From positions 186,001 through 250,000 of the forward strand of contig NZ_AMZY02000010.1 of assembly GCF_000330725.2 (NCBI RefSeq): 64,000 bases of DNA, written 5' to 3'. Made by a program: the position numbers and the translations under genes. This document shows, in pieces, positions 17,409 to 27,377 of the stretch (the first letter of the stretch is position 1; each line of letters starts with the position of its first letter). The DNA comes from Mariniradius saccharolyticus AK6 (GTDB taxonomy: Bacteria; Bacteroidota; Bacteroidia; Cytophagales; Cyclobacteriaceae). The notes below the pieces were generated by a model. It searched no databases. It saw only the letters and a program-made list of their open reading frames with translations, and was not told the DNA's origin.

Positions 17409-19727
17409 TTACTTTTTACTGAAAATATTCCCTACCGTAGTCACCTTCGGTCCGGTTCCCCTGAACCCGCTCAAAATAGACAATTCATACCCTGTGGAAG
17501 CGCTTATGGATGCGGCTTTTCTGATGTCCAATCCGTTGTCATTTGGATCGGTTGATTTGGGGACTTTCAAACCCAATTCAGCCCCAGCGGATGCCTTGAC
17601 GATTATATCCTTCAAATTCCAGTTGCCGTCGAATTTTACTGTGGTTACCACTCCCGCGCTGAGATCTGAAGCAAGGGCTTTTCCGATGTTATCAGTCACC
17701 TTGCCAATTTTCCCACCGAAATAAACTGAGTGCTCAACGGTCTCGAGTGTAGAAGGATCGTATTTCTCGCCACCGCCGAATTCTACTCCGTAAAGCTTTC
17801 CACCAATAGTTGCCTCCTTACAGGTGAACTTACTTTTTACAAAATAGAAATCCAGGTCCCAGTGGGTTATGCAATGCGTGTCCTCCCATACTGACATCTT
17901 TCCTTTGGGGTTAACTGATTCACTGACCTGCGATTCGCAACCTTCTTCTGAATAGATGATTACCGGATAAGGATAATATTTCTGAAGTTGGGATAAAGTA
18001 CTCAGGTATTCCCCATATAAAGCGTATGCAAACTCTGTAGGATCCTGAGGAAGAAAATACAATGTGTACCAATAGGTATATTCCTGCAATCGCTGAAATG
18101 CCAACGATTCCATTTGCTGCACGAAAGCATTGTTGATGGGGGCTGTTTTCTCTATTCTTGTTTTGTTCAACATCTTCCTCATCGCACAGAGTTGTTTTTC
18201 CAAGGCATCAATCTCCGCTCCTGAACCGTCACCGTCTTCCAGGTCTGCTATGCGTTTGGAGATTTCGCCCATTTTTCGGATGTCAGCAGCAAAAGACTCC
18301 TCCAGCGCCTTTATTTGCGAATCCCTGGCTTCCTGCAACTTAGCTATCCTTTTGTTGAAACTACTAGCATAAGAATCGTCCAATTCTGTCATCAAGACTT
18401 CCTGCGCCTGAATTTTGAATGGATTCCAGACTTGTGCAGCAAGACTGTATTGTTTTTGCACGTCTTCGAGACTTTTCATGTTCCGGTTATTGACTACCAT
18501 TTGAGTAGTAATCTTTTGATAGCTGTCGAATAGCTTATCCGTTCCGGAGGGATATTTTGTGTTCAATGCATCTGCAGTGAGGGAGAGACCATGAAAAAAA
18601 TCAGCGATTTCCTGTTCACGACTTAATGCCCTCTCATTGGACTCCGGCACTACTGGCATCGTAAATCTTTTGGTTACCGCTATTTCCCGGTAATTCCTTT
18701 TGTCGTCTAGCTTCAGTATTTCGATCCTCTCCTCTACTTGACCTTGATCCATATCTTTCAGTTCAAAATAGGCGTCTTGGGAGAAGCCTCCTTTAAGCGC
18801 ATTTTTCAGGTAGGATTTAGCCATGGCAGTGTTGTTTTCTTTCATTGCAATTCGTGCCAGACTACGGTTGGCTTCAGGGTGTTGCTCGTATTCACTGACT
18901 GCCTGTTCGAGATAGGGTTTTGCTTTTGTTATATGACCGAGGCTGAGCCATGCCTGGCCCAGGTTGTTGTTTACTATACTGCTTTGGGGATTTTTTTGAT
19001 GCAGGTATTCGAGGATTGGAATGCTGTTTTCCGCATAGCCTGCCATGGTGATGACCGAGGCGAGATTGCTTAGCAAAAGCTCATCCTGTGGATCAGCAAT
19101 GGAGGCCTTTAACATCAGGTAAGCCGCAGGTTCCTGTTTGCCTGCCAACCAATACATATATCCGGCCTCTTTTGTCTGCTGCCCTTTGTACAAATGCGGA
19201 GCAACATCTGCGTGTGCCTCGGGACTCAAAGCCTGATCTGCCCCATTTTCAAAATCCTTCAGGAAATTGAGCATCTCAGCTTCATTCCTCGGAGTGGCTT
19301 TAATACTTGCTATGGCATTTTCATCTGGATTGGGAATGGCTTTGGGATCTGCGTCTGCCCCCTCTTCACTCATTTTTCTTTTTATGTCTTCCGGGTCTTG
19401 GCCAAATTGCCGGATCATTTTTTCCATCATTTTATCCGGATCATCCTCATCTTCGTCAAATTTTTCCTCATCTGGATCCAGTTCCCCTTCTTTAGACTCC
19501 CCTTCGCTTGTTTCGGTCGTTTCACCCTGAGGTGTCGTTTCTTTTTCTTTGGATGACTTCCCTCCAAGTCCAGCAGGGACTGCCTTTTCTTTCAACTTGG
19601 AACCCAAGCCTTTCAAGGGCGATTGTTTTTCCCCTTTATCTTGTCCCTGTGCTTGAAGGGTCACTAGAGACAGGGACAAAAGGATCAAAAACATTTTTAA
19701 GGAATGTAAAATCATGTTGGTTTTCAT
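17409..19727 (-). CDS. Secreted TPR protein of unknown function (B')
   Basis: This 772-aa exported protein has a signal peptide (MFLILLSLSLVTLQAQGQ). An acidic, low-complexity stretch at about 60-130 (many Glu/Asp, with DPDEEKFDEDEDDPDKMMEK) follows. Tetratricopeptide-like helices come next, for example SSIVNNNLGQAWLSLGHITK and AKPYLEQAVSEYEQHPEANR at 230-310. A long coiled helical region (430-560) precedes a cysteine-containing beta-rich C-terminal domain with Gly-rich repeats. It is paralogous to the protein at 21627-23705 and is followed by a C-type paralogue in the same order. It probably lies in the periplasm or outside the cell. Function unknown. Confidence 0.78.
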   Translation of the reverse strand: MKTNMILHSLKMFLILLSLSLVTLQAQGQDKGEKQSPLKGLGSKLKEKAVPAGLGGKSSKEKETTPQGETTETSEGESKEGELDPDEEKFDEDEDDPDKMMEKMIRQFGQDPEDIKRKMSEEGADADPKAIPNPDENAIASIKATPRNEAEMLNFLKDFENGADQALSPEAHADVAPHLYKGQQTKEAGYMYWLAGKQEPAAYLMLKASIADPQDELLLSNLASVITMAGYAENSIPILEYLHQKNPQSSIVNNNLGQAWLSLGHITKAKPYLEQAVSEYEQHPEANRSLARIAMKENNTAMAKSYLKNALKGGFSQDAYFELKDMDQGQVEERIEILKLDDKRNYREIAVTKRFTMPVVPESNERALSREQEIADFFHGLSLTADALNTKYPSGTDKLFDSYQKITTQMVVNNRNMKSLEDVQKQYSLAAQVWNPFKIQAQEVLMTELDDSYASSFNKRIAKLQEARDSQIKALEESFAADIRKMGEISKRIADLEDGDGSGAEIDALEKQLCAMRKMLNKTRIEKTAPINNAFVQQMESLAFQRLQEYTYWYTLYFLPQDPTEFAYALYGEYLSTLSQLQKYYPYPVIIYSEEGCESQVSESVNPKGKMSVWEDTHCITHWDLDFYFVKSKFTCKEATIGGKLYGVEFGGGEKYDPSTLETVEHSVYFGGKIGKVTDNIGKALASDLSAGVVTTVKFDGNWNLKDIIVKASAGAELGLKVPKSTDPNDNGLDIRKAASISASTGYELSILSGFRGTGPKVTTVGNIFSKK

Positions 19728-19748
19728 ATCGTATTCAAATTTATGGGG

Positions 19749-20525
19749 CTAATCAATGTTCAATTTGGTATCCATTTCCTGTTGTTTTCCCGCTTGGTCT
19801 TTGACACATCGGCAGGAGTAGCCGTTTGTTGCCAGCGTGTATATTCTGCCGACGGCATCTGTATTGTAATGCACGTGGTGATTCCAGAGGTAGAGCAGGC
19901 CATAGCGGTCATCATAGACGGTAGAAGTCCAAAAATTCCCGTATTGGCCCAGGGTGACAAACTCTCCATTGTCTTTTCGAGCACCTGCAGGTTTGATGGC
20001 GAGGCCACTGGAATTATCACCTGAAAATTCGGAGGAATTCCAACCGGATGGGCTTTTCAGATTGGGAGCAATATTTCCCCGATCACCCGTCTGTTCCAAT
20101 TCAGCAGCAGGTAGCCCAAGAAATCGCTCCAATTCAATCCATTCTTTGTCTGTAGGAATATGCCAGCCCTCGGGACAGAGTCTCCCTGTGGCCACCGCAT
20201 AACCATTGTACAGGAATCCGTATTGCTCCATGTTCTTAGCTTCATTCTCGAAAAAAGCATAAGCCCCGCTTTTGATTTGGGACCATTCTGTGGCATCTTG
20301 GCGATTGGGAATTTTCACCGTGTCCCGGTAATGGGTCGTCCTAAGATTCTCTTTGAACCAATACTGATTACCGATCTTGATGATTTCGTATCGGTTGCTG
20401 TCGAGATCATAGACAGGTCTGAGATTGACGTCCAGACTGTCCGCTTTGGGATTGCCTTTGGTCTGAGTTTGTCCAAAAGCAAAGCCTATTGAAAAGAGAA
20501 AAAGAAAAGTGAACAAGGGTTTCAT
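19749..20525 (-). CDS. FISUMP-domain secreted protein
   Basis: This 258-aa protein has a signal peptide (MKPLFTFLFLFSIGFAFGQ). It then carries the Fibrobacter succinogenes major paralogous (FISUMP) domain, recognised by IKIGNQYWFKENLRTTHYRD, GRLCPEGWHIPTDKEW near residue 120, NFWTSTVYDDRYG and the closing GYSCRCVKD. Such domains are extracellular and common in Bacteroidota and Fibrobacteres, but their role is not known. The start codon is 4 nt past the previous gene's stop and the next gene begins 21 nt on, so it is embedded in the secreted-protein operon between the two B-C pairs. Confidence 0.85.
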   Translation of the reverse strand: MKPLFTFLFLFSIGFAFGQTQTKGNPKADSLDVNLRPVYDLDSNRYEIIKIGNQYWFKENLRTTHYRDTVKIPNRQDATEWSQIKSGAYAFFENEAKNMEQYGFLYNGYAVATGRLCPEGWHIPTDKEWIELERFLGLPAAELEQTGDRGNIAPNLKSPSGWNSSEFSGDNSSGLAIKPAGARKDNGEFVTLGQYGNFWTSTVYDDRYGLLYLWNHHVHYNTDAVGRIYTLATNGYSCRCVKDQAGKQQEMDTKLNID

Positions 20526-20529
20526 AGGA

Positions 20530-21624
20530 TCAGAGGAATTGGGTTTTGCCTAAAAGGGATTGTAGAAACACATAATCAATAGCTTGCTCCAGCTTCTTGA
20601 TATTCTCAAAATTGATCTGCTCATTGATGTCATAATTGATGCTTACAGATATAAGCTGGGGCACCCATTTGGGTAGTTTGGGATCGAAATAGGCCAAATT
20701 GGGCTTCACCAAATAATAGACATCCGGATCATTTTCCTTTTTGAATCCCCTGAATTCCCCTTTGGTCTCTCCACGTTCGATGATTGCCGGTGCGGACAAT
20801 TCCTCTGGTGACATGGATTCCAAAAGGGCTTCGGTGGATTGGATCAGTTCTTCCTGCGCTCTCAGATTTTCCAGACTTTGGTCAAAAACGCGTTTGCTAG
20901 CTGCATCAAAATCGGGATCGATCTCCTTGTGGTAGCTGAGGGATTCTTCGTAGGATTTTTTTAGAAGCGGAATCTTCAGCTTCAAATATTCTCCCTTAGT
21001 CAGCGGAACCATCGGACTTTTGTCCTTGTAGGTCAGGATGTAAACCTTTTCTCCCAAGGAATGACTGTCTGAAGGAATTTGGATCTCCCATAAAAGTCGA
21101 TCCCCCTGCTGCTTAGGACAGTTTTCCAGGATAAAATATCCATTGGGATGATCCTCAGGAAGCTCCGCTGGGAACAGGTTAAATGCACCGCCTAGCTCTT
21201 GAGAAGCAGAAATCTGATTGACATAAAAAGTCACCAAAGCTGAAGTCTCCAGATTGGGAACATAAGCCTGTGGGTTTTTAGGATCTCTTTTGCAGACATA
21301 TTCCAAAAATCTCATCGACTGACCATAAGGATTGGCCGCCCAATTTTTTCCTTCTCCAAGGGGAATAGAAAAGGAATCGGAGAAACTCAAAACACCTCCA
21401 ATCGGCGTGTATTTGCCCTTTACGGATTCGTGGATTTTTGCTAATACAGCCCGCTCTTGCGTCACATCCGCAGTACTTACATTTTGGATTGAGCCGTCTT
21501 TGTTGGATTTCCACGAGCCGGGGATTTTGGCAAGTTCTGCCGGTTCGCAATCCTGGGATTTTGCATTTAAAAATGCCAGAAAGCAAAAAAGGAAGACAAA
21601 ATAGCGTTTCATTATGGGTTTCAT
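20530..21624 (-). CDS. Secreted protein of unknown function (C)
   Basis: This exported protein of about 364 residues has the leader MKRYFVFLFCFLAFLNAKSQ. It is a paralogue of the protein at 16183-17349: each begins the mature chain with a Cys-containing motif and GSWK/GAWK, has the K-x-EYL motif in the middle and a PQ(L/F)-I-V segment near the end. Alternative ATGs at 21624 and 21612 exist. The first leaves only two bases after the upstream TPR gene's TAG, which suggests translational coupling, so 21624 was chosen. No catalytic motif is visible. Confidence 0.75.
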   Translation of the reverse strand: MKPIMKRYFVFLFCFLAFLNAKSQDCEPAELAKIPGSWKSNKDGSIQNVSTADVTQERAVLAKIHESVKGKYTPIGGVLSFSDSFSIPLGEGKNWAANPYGQSMRFLEYVCKRDPKNPQAYVPNLETSALVTFYVNQISASQELGGAFNLFPAELPEDHPNGYFILENCPKQQGDRLLWEIQIPSDSHSLGEKVYILTYKDKSPMVPLTKGEYLKLKIPLLKKSYEESLSYHKEIDPDFDAASKRVFDQSLENLRAQEELIQSTEALLESMSPEELSAPAIIERGETKGEFRGFKKENDPDVYYLVKPNLAYFDPKLPKWVPQLISVSINYDINEQINFENIKKLEQAIDYVFLQSLLGKTQFL

Positions 21625-21626
21625 GG

Positions 21627-23705
21627 CTAGTTGATTTTGGTGGTCATGCCCTGAAGTATTCCTTTTCCTTCCATGGAAGGGCCACTGTTCCATCCCCATC
21701 GGGCTTCTGCTCCTATAAGGGTTACAGATTTATCGTCTACAAATCCGAGTGTAGCCTTATTGGTATCCTCACTGATAAAATTGGAACCTACGGCTACTTT
21801 TGCCCCAGCTTTCACGCCGATATCCGTGACTCCATTCCCGTCAAACTCAACAAAACCGTAGAGTTCACCTTTCAACTCGGCCTTAACCGGACCCAACTCG
21901 GAAGCCTTGGCCAAATCCCAATCAAGGCCGATTTCCACCGAACCCTGGATGATCTGGTCAGTATCCATATTTTCCTTGACGGTGTACTTGAAAAACTTGG
22001 AGTCCAGCTGTGTGGTCATCTTGTTGCACTCGATGGTAACGGACCCGATAATCAGGTTCATCTCGCTTTTTTCCTTGCAAGTCATGTCATAGAAATCTCC
22101 CAACTTGCCCGAAACCAAACCCAATTCCTCTTCCTCCTCCGGAACCTCACAAGGACTTGCAAACCTGACTTCCTGTCCGCTAATCATTCCCAGCCAAGTG
22201 ATCATCGCCCGGAGTTTTTCCAACTCAAATTCTTCCGGCCAAAGGGTGTATTGGAGATAGTTGAGCCTACGGCTCATGGCAAATCTCCAGTAGTCAATCC
22301 ACTTCTTGTTTTCATCCCGGAGGAGGGTATTGCTTTCTCTCAGCAGATTATTGTTGAGGTTATCTTTAGTTTGACAATATGCCTTTCTATCTGCATCGGT
22401 TGAGCCTTCCCCATCCCGAATATTCTTCATTGCTTCTCTATAAATAAGGCCATGCCGATCCTCTATTTCCCTTAGCATCTCCTCCAGCTTGTCCCGATTG
22501 GCAAGTTGCTCCTCGTAGCGCTGCAATTCCAGATCAGGATTTTCCTGATCGTAGTATTCCATTTTTGCTGCGATTTTGGAGGAAAAGACCATCTGCTTTT
22601 TTGGGAGGTGAAGGTTGGATTGGGGATTCAGCATTTCCATTGCTCTCTCTTGGATCTTTATTGCATACTCATTCTGCGCAAGAGCAAATTGCTGCTGATA
22701 CCTAGCAGAAAGCTTTGTGATCTCAGCACGGTAGGCTTCCCATTCGCCTTCGAAGTATTCGCTTTCTTGGACATTCATCGGGTAATCAGGCCAGTTCATG
22801 TGCCCAAAACCCAAAGGATCTTCGTTCAATTCCGTGGTCCAAGTGATATCCTTTCCGGTGACTTGGTGCCCCAATTCCTTGATTTTTTCTTCCTTCTCAG
22901 GGCTATAACCAGATTTGATGCTTTCCTTCAGGGCTTTTGCCGCTTCGGTCTTATTGCCTTTTTTCTCTTCAATTACGCTCTTCGTCAGGTTGGCTTGGGA
23001 GTGTCCGGGATACAACATAAGTGCGCTGTCGATGTAAGCTTCGGCTTCGGGAATATCCCCCAATCCAAACCAAGCCTGAGCCATGTTATTCAGGACCGTG
23101 CTGTTTTTGGGATAGTTGGTATTGAGGTGTTTCAGGATGGGAAGTGCCGCTTCTTCAGCACCTGCCATGGTGAGAAAAGCCGCGTAATTGTTTAGGTAAT
23201 CGGGATTGTTTGGGTCAGATTGCAGGGTATTTCCTAAGACCAAAATTGCATAGGCCGTTGAACCAAACATCCAAAGTCCATTGGCAATCTGGGCACCTTC
23301 AGCTGGTGAACCCGCCATTCCGAAAAGTTCGCTGGCGTTATTGCTTGCTTCAGAGCCCATTTTGGATGAAACTGCCGAATGAACTTTGGCTAGGTAGGGG
23401 GCCAGATCAGCACCTTTTAGAACAGTTTTTTTTGCGGCTGCGATACGGACTTCATCTTTTTTAGGAAAAACACTCTCCTCCACGCTGCCGTCAAATGATC
23501 CGGACATTGCAGTTCCCAACTTATTCAAATCGGGAACCCCAATACCCATTTTCTTCATCATTTCCCTGGCTTCAGGATCCAACTCTTGCATCATCTTTTC
23601 CAATTCCTCCTTTGTGGGAGGCCTTTCCTGGGCTAAGACTTGAGCAGATCCAAACAGAAGAATCCCGAAAAAAAGGATCATTACAGCCAAAAACAGATTT
23701 TTCAT
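21627..23705 (-). CDS. Secreted TPR protein of unknown function (B)
   Basis: This 692-aa exported protein has a leader ending in QVLAQ near residue 26. A Met/Glu-rich segment (EKMMQELDPEAREMMKKMG) resembles the DPDEEK...MMEKM stretch of the paralogue at 17409-19727. TPR-like helices follow at about 160-260 (NYAAFLTMAGAEEAALPILK, VLNNMAQAWFGLGDIPEAEA). A long helical middle region and a beta-rich C-terminus complete it (GSVEIGLDWDLAKA, ELKGELYGFVEFDG, GVKAGAKVAVGSNF). The C-terminal region could be a surface beta domain. The gene is tightly coupled to the C-type gene that follows. Function unknown. Confidence 0.78.
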   Translation of the reverse strand: MKNLFLAVMILFFGILLFGSAQVLAQERPPTKEELEKMMQELDPEAREMMKKMGIGVPDLNKLGTAMSGSFDGSVEESVFPKKDEVRIAAAKKTVLKGADLAPYLAKVHSAVSSKMGSEASNNASELFGMAGSPAEGAQIANGLWMFGSTAYAILVLGNTLQSDPNNPDYLNNYAAFLTMAGAEEAALPILKHLNTNYPKNSTVLNNMAQAWFGLGDIPEAEAYIDSALMLYPGHSQANLTKSVIEEKKGNKTEAAKALKESIKSGYSPEKEEKIKELGHQVTGKDITWTTELNEDPLGFGHMNWPDYPMNVQESEYFEGEWEAYRAEITKLSARYQQQFALAQNEYAIKIQERAMEMLNPQSNLHLPKKQMVFSSKIAAKMEYYDQENPDLELQRYEEQLANRDKLEEMLREIEDRHGLIYREAMKNIRDGEGSTDADRKAYCQTKDNLNNNLLRESNTLLRDENKKWIDYWRFAMSRRLNYLQYTLWPEEFELEKLRAMITWLGMISGQEVRFASPCEVPEEEEELGLVSGKLGDFYDMTCKEKSEMNLIIGSVTIECNKMTTQLDSKFFKYTVKENMDTDQIIQGSVEIGLDWDLAKASELGPVKAELKGELYGFVEFDGNGVTDIGVKAGAKVAVGSNFISEDTNKATLGFVDDKSVTLIGAEARWGWNSGPSMEGKGILQGMTTKIN

Positions 23706-23799
23706 GGTGTGGGTGAGATATTGATTTCTTTGGAAAGCTAGCCCTAAGCTTACTCTCCCAACATCCTGTAAAAAGGGGATTTTTGATGTGAAACAGAGA

Positions 23800-25251
23800 T
23801 CAGCGAATCTTCACCAGCAAGTATTCCTCCCCTGCTCCATTGTTGAGATAGAGCAAACGTCCGCCCTTCACCGCCTGGAAATGTGCGTCAAACTGCTGGG
23901 TTTTGCCTAGGTAGCGGTTGGTGAGCGTAATGGTCCAATTCGAAATACTTGAATTCCCCTTGTACTCTTGCTGAAAGGTATTCATTGCTCCCACTGCTCC
24001 CGTGGCGCCGTTATGAATACTGGAGTAAGTCGGCCCTGTAAAGAAAAATGTAGCACTCGAGGAAGCGATCGTCGCCCCGGCATAGGCTCCAGTGAAGGAA
24101 TCGTACCATTGGGTCATTTGACTGCCGCCACTTTGCCAGGTGCCGTTCAGGTCATTCGGTCCGATGGCAAACTTGTTGTATCGGCTCATGGCTACCAGAT
24201 CAGAAGTCCATCGGTCGGATGCTTTTGGAAAAATTTGCCTCATGCTATTCTCATCCACAGTACTTGCAACTGTCAACATTGCGGTATTGGGAGAGACTGT
24301 CAAATACATCCCAAGAAATCTACGCTGCCCTGTCTGAGGATCTTGTCCCCAACCTTCCACATATTTGGGCTGAAGTGAACTGACAAACTCCCCTCCGTCT
24401 TGGTAGGCTTTGGTGGTGGTATTGAAGGTAGGCGCCACATGATTATCCCAATAAAAATCCCGGTCCACCACCCCGGTTCCACTGAAATTTTCGATTCGGT
24501 AGGGAAGCACAAAAAACAGGTAGACCTTCGTTTCGCCTTTTTGTGCCAACACCCAGTCCGACTGAATACTGGAAATCCAACCGTCATCAAAATTGCTGGT
24601 CGTAAACTGAAAACCAGTGAATGGTGCTACCGAAGTCTTTGGAAGAGATGAATTTGAAGAAGGATTTTGAGCTGGGGATTGGGATGAGGCTGGAGGATTT
24701 GGAGCAGGAGCTTGTTGATTTACCGAAGGCGAAGTACTTGACCTGGAAGGAGGCAAAGGTGGAATGTAAGCAGGAGCTGTGGGCTGAGTTGAAGTTGGAG
24801 TAACTTGCTGGCCTGGCTGGCCTTGAGTAGGTTTTGGAACGGTGTTGGATTTGCCTAGGTAAAAGTTGGTTTCGGCCTTGTCCATGGAAAAATAAATCAG
24901 GTAGGCAGTTTGTCCTTTGACCAACCAAGCGATCCGGTCGTCATCCGTGGGTAAAATCTCAAAGCCGGATTTTTCTAACTCAGAAACCAAAACTTCCGCA
25001 TCAAATCCAGATTGCGGTGTGGGCGGAAGCATATACACCTCCACCTCACTTAGGGTGACCTTTGGATCATTCACTTCGGTTTCAAGCAGTGAAGCTGCCG
25101 CCACAGTGGATAGAAACCGCTTGTCCTGCTTGCTTCCATCGGGAAGTTTGAGATTCAAGGCAGTAATCTGATTTGCCGGGACAACATTTTTCTGGGCGAA
25201 GACCATCATCGGAACCAAAAATGACACAAGAATCAGCAGTTTGGACTTCAT
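23800..25251 (-). CDS. Secreted lipocalin-like protein of unknown function (A)
   Basis: This 483-aa exported protein has leader MKSKLLILVSFLVPMMVFAQ. Residues 25-135 form one domain. A ~70-residue Pro/Ser/Gln/Thr linker follows (PTQGQPGQQVTPTSTQPTAP and similar). A second domain (210-375) is followed by a C-terminal domain starting DLNGTWQSGGSQM and ending QAVKGGRLLYLNNGAGEEYL, reminiscent of lipocalin-like GxW barrels. It is the first gene of the minus-strand cluster, divergent from the sensor kinase. The open frame extends 43 codons further upstream, but the ATG at 25249-25251 starts the signal peptide. A promoter-like pair sits 23 bases before this ATG. Function unknown. Confidence 0.75.
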   Translation of the reverse strand: MKSKLLILVSFLVPMMVFAQKNVVPANQITALNLKLPDGSKQDKRFLSTVAAASLLETEVNDPKVTLSEVEVYMLPPTPQSGFDAEVLVSELEKSGFEILPTDDDRIAWLVKGQTAYLIYFSMDKAETNFYLGKSNTVPKPTQGQPGQQVTPTSTQPTAPAYIPPLPPSRSSTSPSVNQQAPAPNPPASSQSPAQNPSSNSSLPKTSVAPFTGFQFTTSNFDDGWISSIQSDWVLAQKGETKVYLFFVLPYRIENFSGTGVVDRDFYWDNHVAPTFNTTTKAYQDGGEFVSSLQPKYVEGWGQDPQTGQRRFLGMYLTVSPNTAMLTVASTVDENSMRQIFPKASDRWTSDLVAMSRYNKFAIGPNDLNGTWQSGGSQMTQWYDSFTGAYAGATIASSSATFFFTGPTYSSIHNGATGAVGAMNTFQQEYKGNSSISNWTITLTNRYLGKTQQFDAHFQAVKGGRLLYLNNGAGEEYLLVKIR

Positions 25252-25274
25252 GGATATAGGGTATTTGAGCGATA

Positions 25275-25304
25275 TAAACCTAGCGTTAATTGTCTCCGTC
25301 CAAA
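25275..25304 (-). promoter_or_regulatory. Candidate promoter of the secreted-protein cluster
   Basis: On the minus strand, TTTG (complement of 25301-25304) is followed after 18 nt by TAGGTTTA (complement of 25275-25282). This matches the Bacteroidota TTTG-N19-TAnnTTTG pattern with one mismatch. It lies 23 bases before the first gene of the cluster. Confidence 0.4.
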
Positions 25305-25415
25305 CTCCCTTAAAAGGAGGATATTTTCTCCCCCAAAAATCCTCTAAAAAGGGGAGGTTTTTGGAATCGGGTAATTTCATAATTTGTAGTGTTTATAGAC
25401 ACGCCGACTCGCTTC

Positions 25416-27377
25416 ATGAAAAAACTCCTTTTCATTCCAATCATTATCTTGCTGAGTCTTGAACTAGCTGCACAACAGCATTTGGCAGACAGCGTCAGAT
25501 TGACGCTGCAACAAAATCTACCTGATACCACCAAAGCATACAATCTGATAATGCTCGCCATGTACACCGAACCATTGGATTTGGCGAAGGCACACGAAAT
25601 CTATCAGGAAGCGGTTGATTTTTCCTTAGAAAAAAAATTAGAGTATTATGCTGGACTTGCGTTGTTCTACGAATCCACTCCCCTGGAACTAAGCGGCAAA
25701 TACCAAAAACAGAAAGAAAACCTGGATCGTGCTGCATCATATTTCAAGCAATCCTCCCACCCCAATGCCAAAAGAGAGGAAGCACGCGTTTTTGGAGGTT
25801 TGTCCAATTATTATCGAAATGCAAGTATGCTGGATTCCGCGGTGGAAGCATCACTCAACTCAATCGCACTGCTCGAAGATTTGAAAGATTATGCAAGAGT
25901 TTCGACCCATTGTCTGAATTTGGCGATGATTTTTCAGCAGCTTAGTCTCCCCGAGAAACAGAAAGAATATGTGGACAAAGCGTTGGATTTTGCGAAAAAG
26001 GCAAATCACCCTGGTAATCTAATGCTTAGCTATTTGCAGCAGGCAAGTTACTTCACTGAAATTCGGGATTTTCAAAAAGCGAAACTTTACGCTGATTCGG
26101 CCTCGGTCTATTACAGCGGTAGTTTTGACTTTACGAGGAAACAAAACTTTTTTTTGATAAAGGCTGGTACGTTCCAGAATATCAGCGAATTCGACAGCGC
26201 GATCCATTATTTCAAGCAAGCATATGAAAATGGCAAAGAAGCCGGTTCACGCTGGAACATGACTGAGCCCCTCATGCAGATCGGTTACATTAATTTTAAG
26301 CAGAAAAATTACGCTGAAGCGGAGAAGTATGTCAAAATGGGACTCGAGATTGCAGAAACAGATTCAGTCCTGGTTTTTATGAAGGAAGGTTACGGTACCC
26401 TAAGTGATATCTATGCCGCTAATGGGAATTTTAAAGGCGCATACACCTTTCTAACCCGCTACAATACCATCAAAGACAGCTTACAGAGTGAAGACAGGAA
26501 AAGATATGCGCTTGATATCGAAAAAAAATATGAATCTGAGAAACAGCGCAACCAAATCCTTCAACTCGAGGCACAAAACGCCAACCAATTGGCCGAGAAC
26601 CAAAAAAGAAAGCTGACCATCTGGATGCTGGTGATTTTGGCAGTGTCATTGGGAGCGATCATTCTCCTAATAATCAGGAAAAACCAACACAAACAACAGC
26701 TTCAAGTTCAGAGGATCAAGGAACTCGAAACTGAAAAACAACTTGCTGCTACTGAAGCAGTCCTCAAAGGCGAAGAACAAGAACGAAGCCGATTGGCCAA
26801 GGACCTACACGACGGCTTGGGCGGCCTGCTTTCCGGAATTAAATTTTCATTTCAAACTATGAAAGGCAACCTGATTTTAACCCCAGAAAATGCAAGGCTT
26901 TTCGAAAGAAGCCTTGATATGTTGGACACCTCGATCATGGAAATGAGGCGGGTTGCCCATAACCTGATGCCGGAAAACCTGATCAAGTTCGGTCTGGATG
27001 CGGCTTTGAAGGATTTTTGTGAGGACATCAACCAAAGCGGAGTGATCGATCTCCGCTATATCTCAATAGGTATTGAGGGAAATGAAATCGATCAGACCAC
27101 TGCGGTTTCGATTTATAGGATCATTCAGGAATTGGTCAACAATATCCTGAAACACGCGGAAGCAAAAACCGCCCTGGTGCAACTCACCAAGAATAGCAAT
27201 TTGATTCTTTTAGATGTAGAAGATGACGGCAAGGGCTTTGAGCACTCCAAGATGCTGCTTGGAAAGGGAATCGGATGGAGTAATATCAAAAGCCGCCTCG
27301 AATATCTGAATGCGAAGTTTACACTCGACTCTGCTCCCGAAAAAGGCAGCAGCATCCACATTGAAATCCAACTTTGA
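25416..27377 (+). CDS. TPR-type sensor histidine kinase (NarL class)
   Basis: This 653-aa membrane sensor kinase has a signal-like N-terminus (LLFIPIIILLSLELAAQ). About eight TPR-like helical repeats occupy 25-375 and should face the periplasm. A membrane helix follows at ~405-425 (LTIWMLVILAVSLGAIILLI), then a coiled coil. The HisKA_3 dimerisation region has LAKDLHDGLGGLLSG with phosphoacceptor H465. The HATPase_c domain shows RIIQELVNNILKHAEA (N box) and DVEDDGKGFEHSK. The stop overlaps the response regulator start by one base (TGATG), so the pair is co-translated. It is divergent from the secreted-protein cluster it may control. The signal is unknown. Confidence 0.9.
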   Translation: MKKLLFIPIIILLSLELAAQQHLADSVRLTLQQNLPDTTKAYNLIMLAMYTEPLDLAKAHEIYQEAVDFSLEKKLEYYAGLALFYESTPLELSGKYQKQKENLDRAASYFKQSSHPNAKREEARVFGGLSNYYRNASMLDSAVEASLNSIALLEDLKDYARVSTHCLNLAMIFQQLSLPEKQKEYVDKALDFAKKANHPGNLMLSYLQQASYFTEIRDFQKAKLYADSASVYYSGSFDFTRKQNFFLIKAGTFQNISEFDSAIHYFKQAYENGKEAGSRWNMTEPLMQIGYINFKQKNYAEAEKYVKMGLEIAETDSVLVFMKEGYGTLSDIYAANGNFKGAYTFLTRYNTIKDSLQSEDRKRYALDIEKKYESEKQRNQILQLEAQNANQLAENQKRKLTIWMLVILAVSLGAIILLIIRKNQHKQQLQVQRIKELETEKQLAATEAVLKGEEQERSRLAKDLHDGLGGLLSGIKFSFQTMKGNLILTPENARLFERSLDMLDTSIMEMRRVAHNLMPENLIKFGLDAALKDFCEDINQSGVIDLRYISIGIEGNEIDQTTAVSIYRIIQELVNNILKHAEAKTALVQLTKNSNLILLDVEDDGKGFEHSKMLLGKGIGWSNIKSRLEYLNAKFTLDSAPEKGSSIHIEIQL

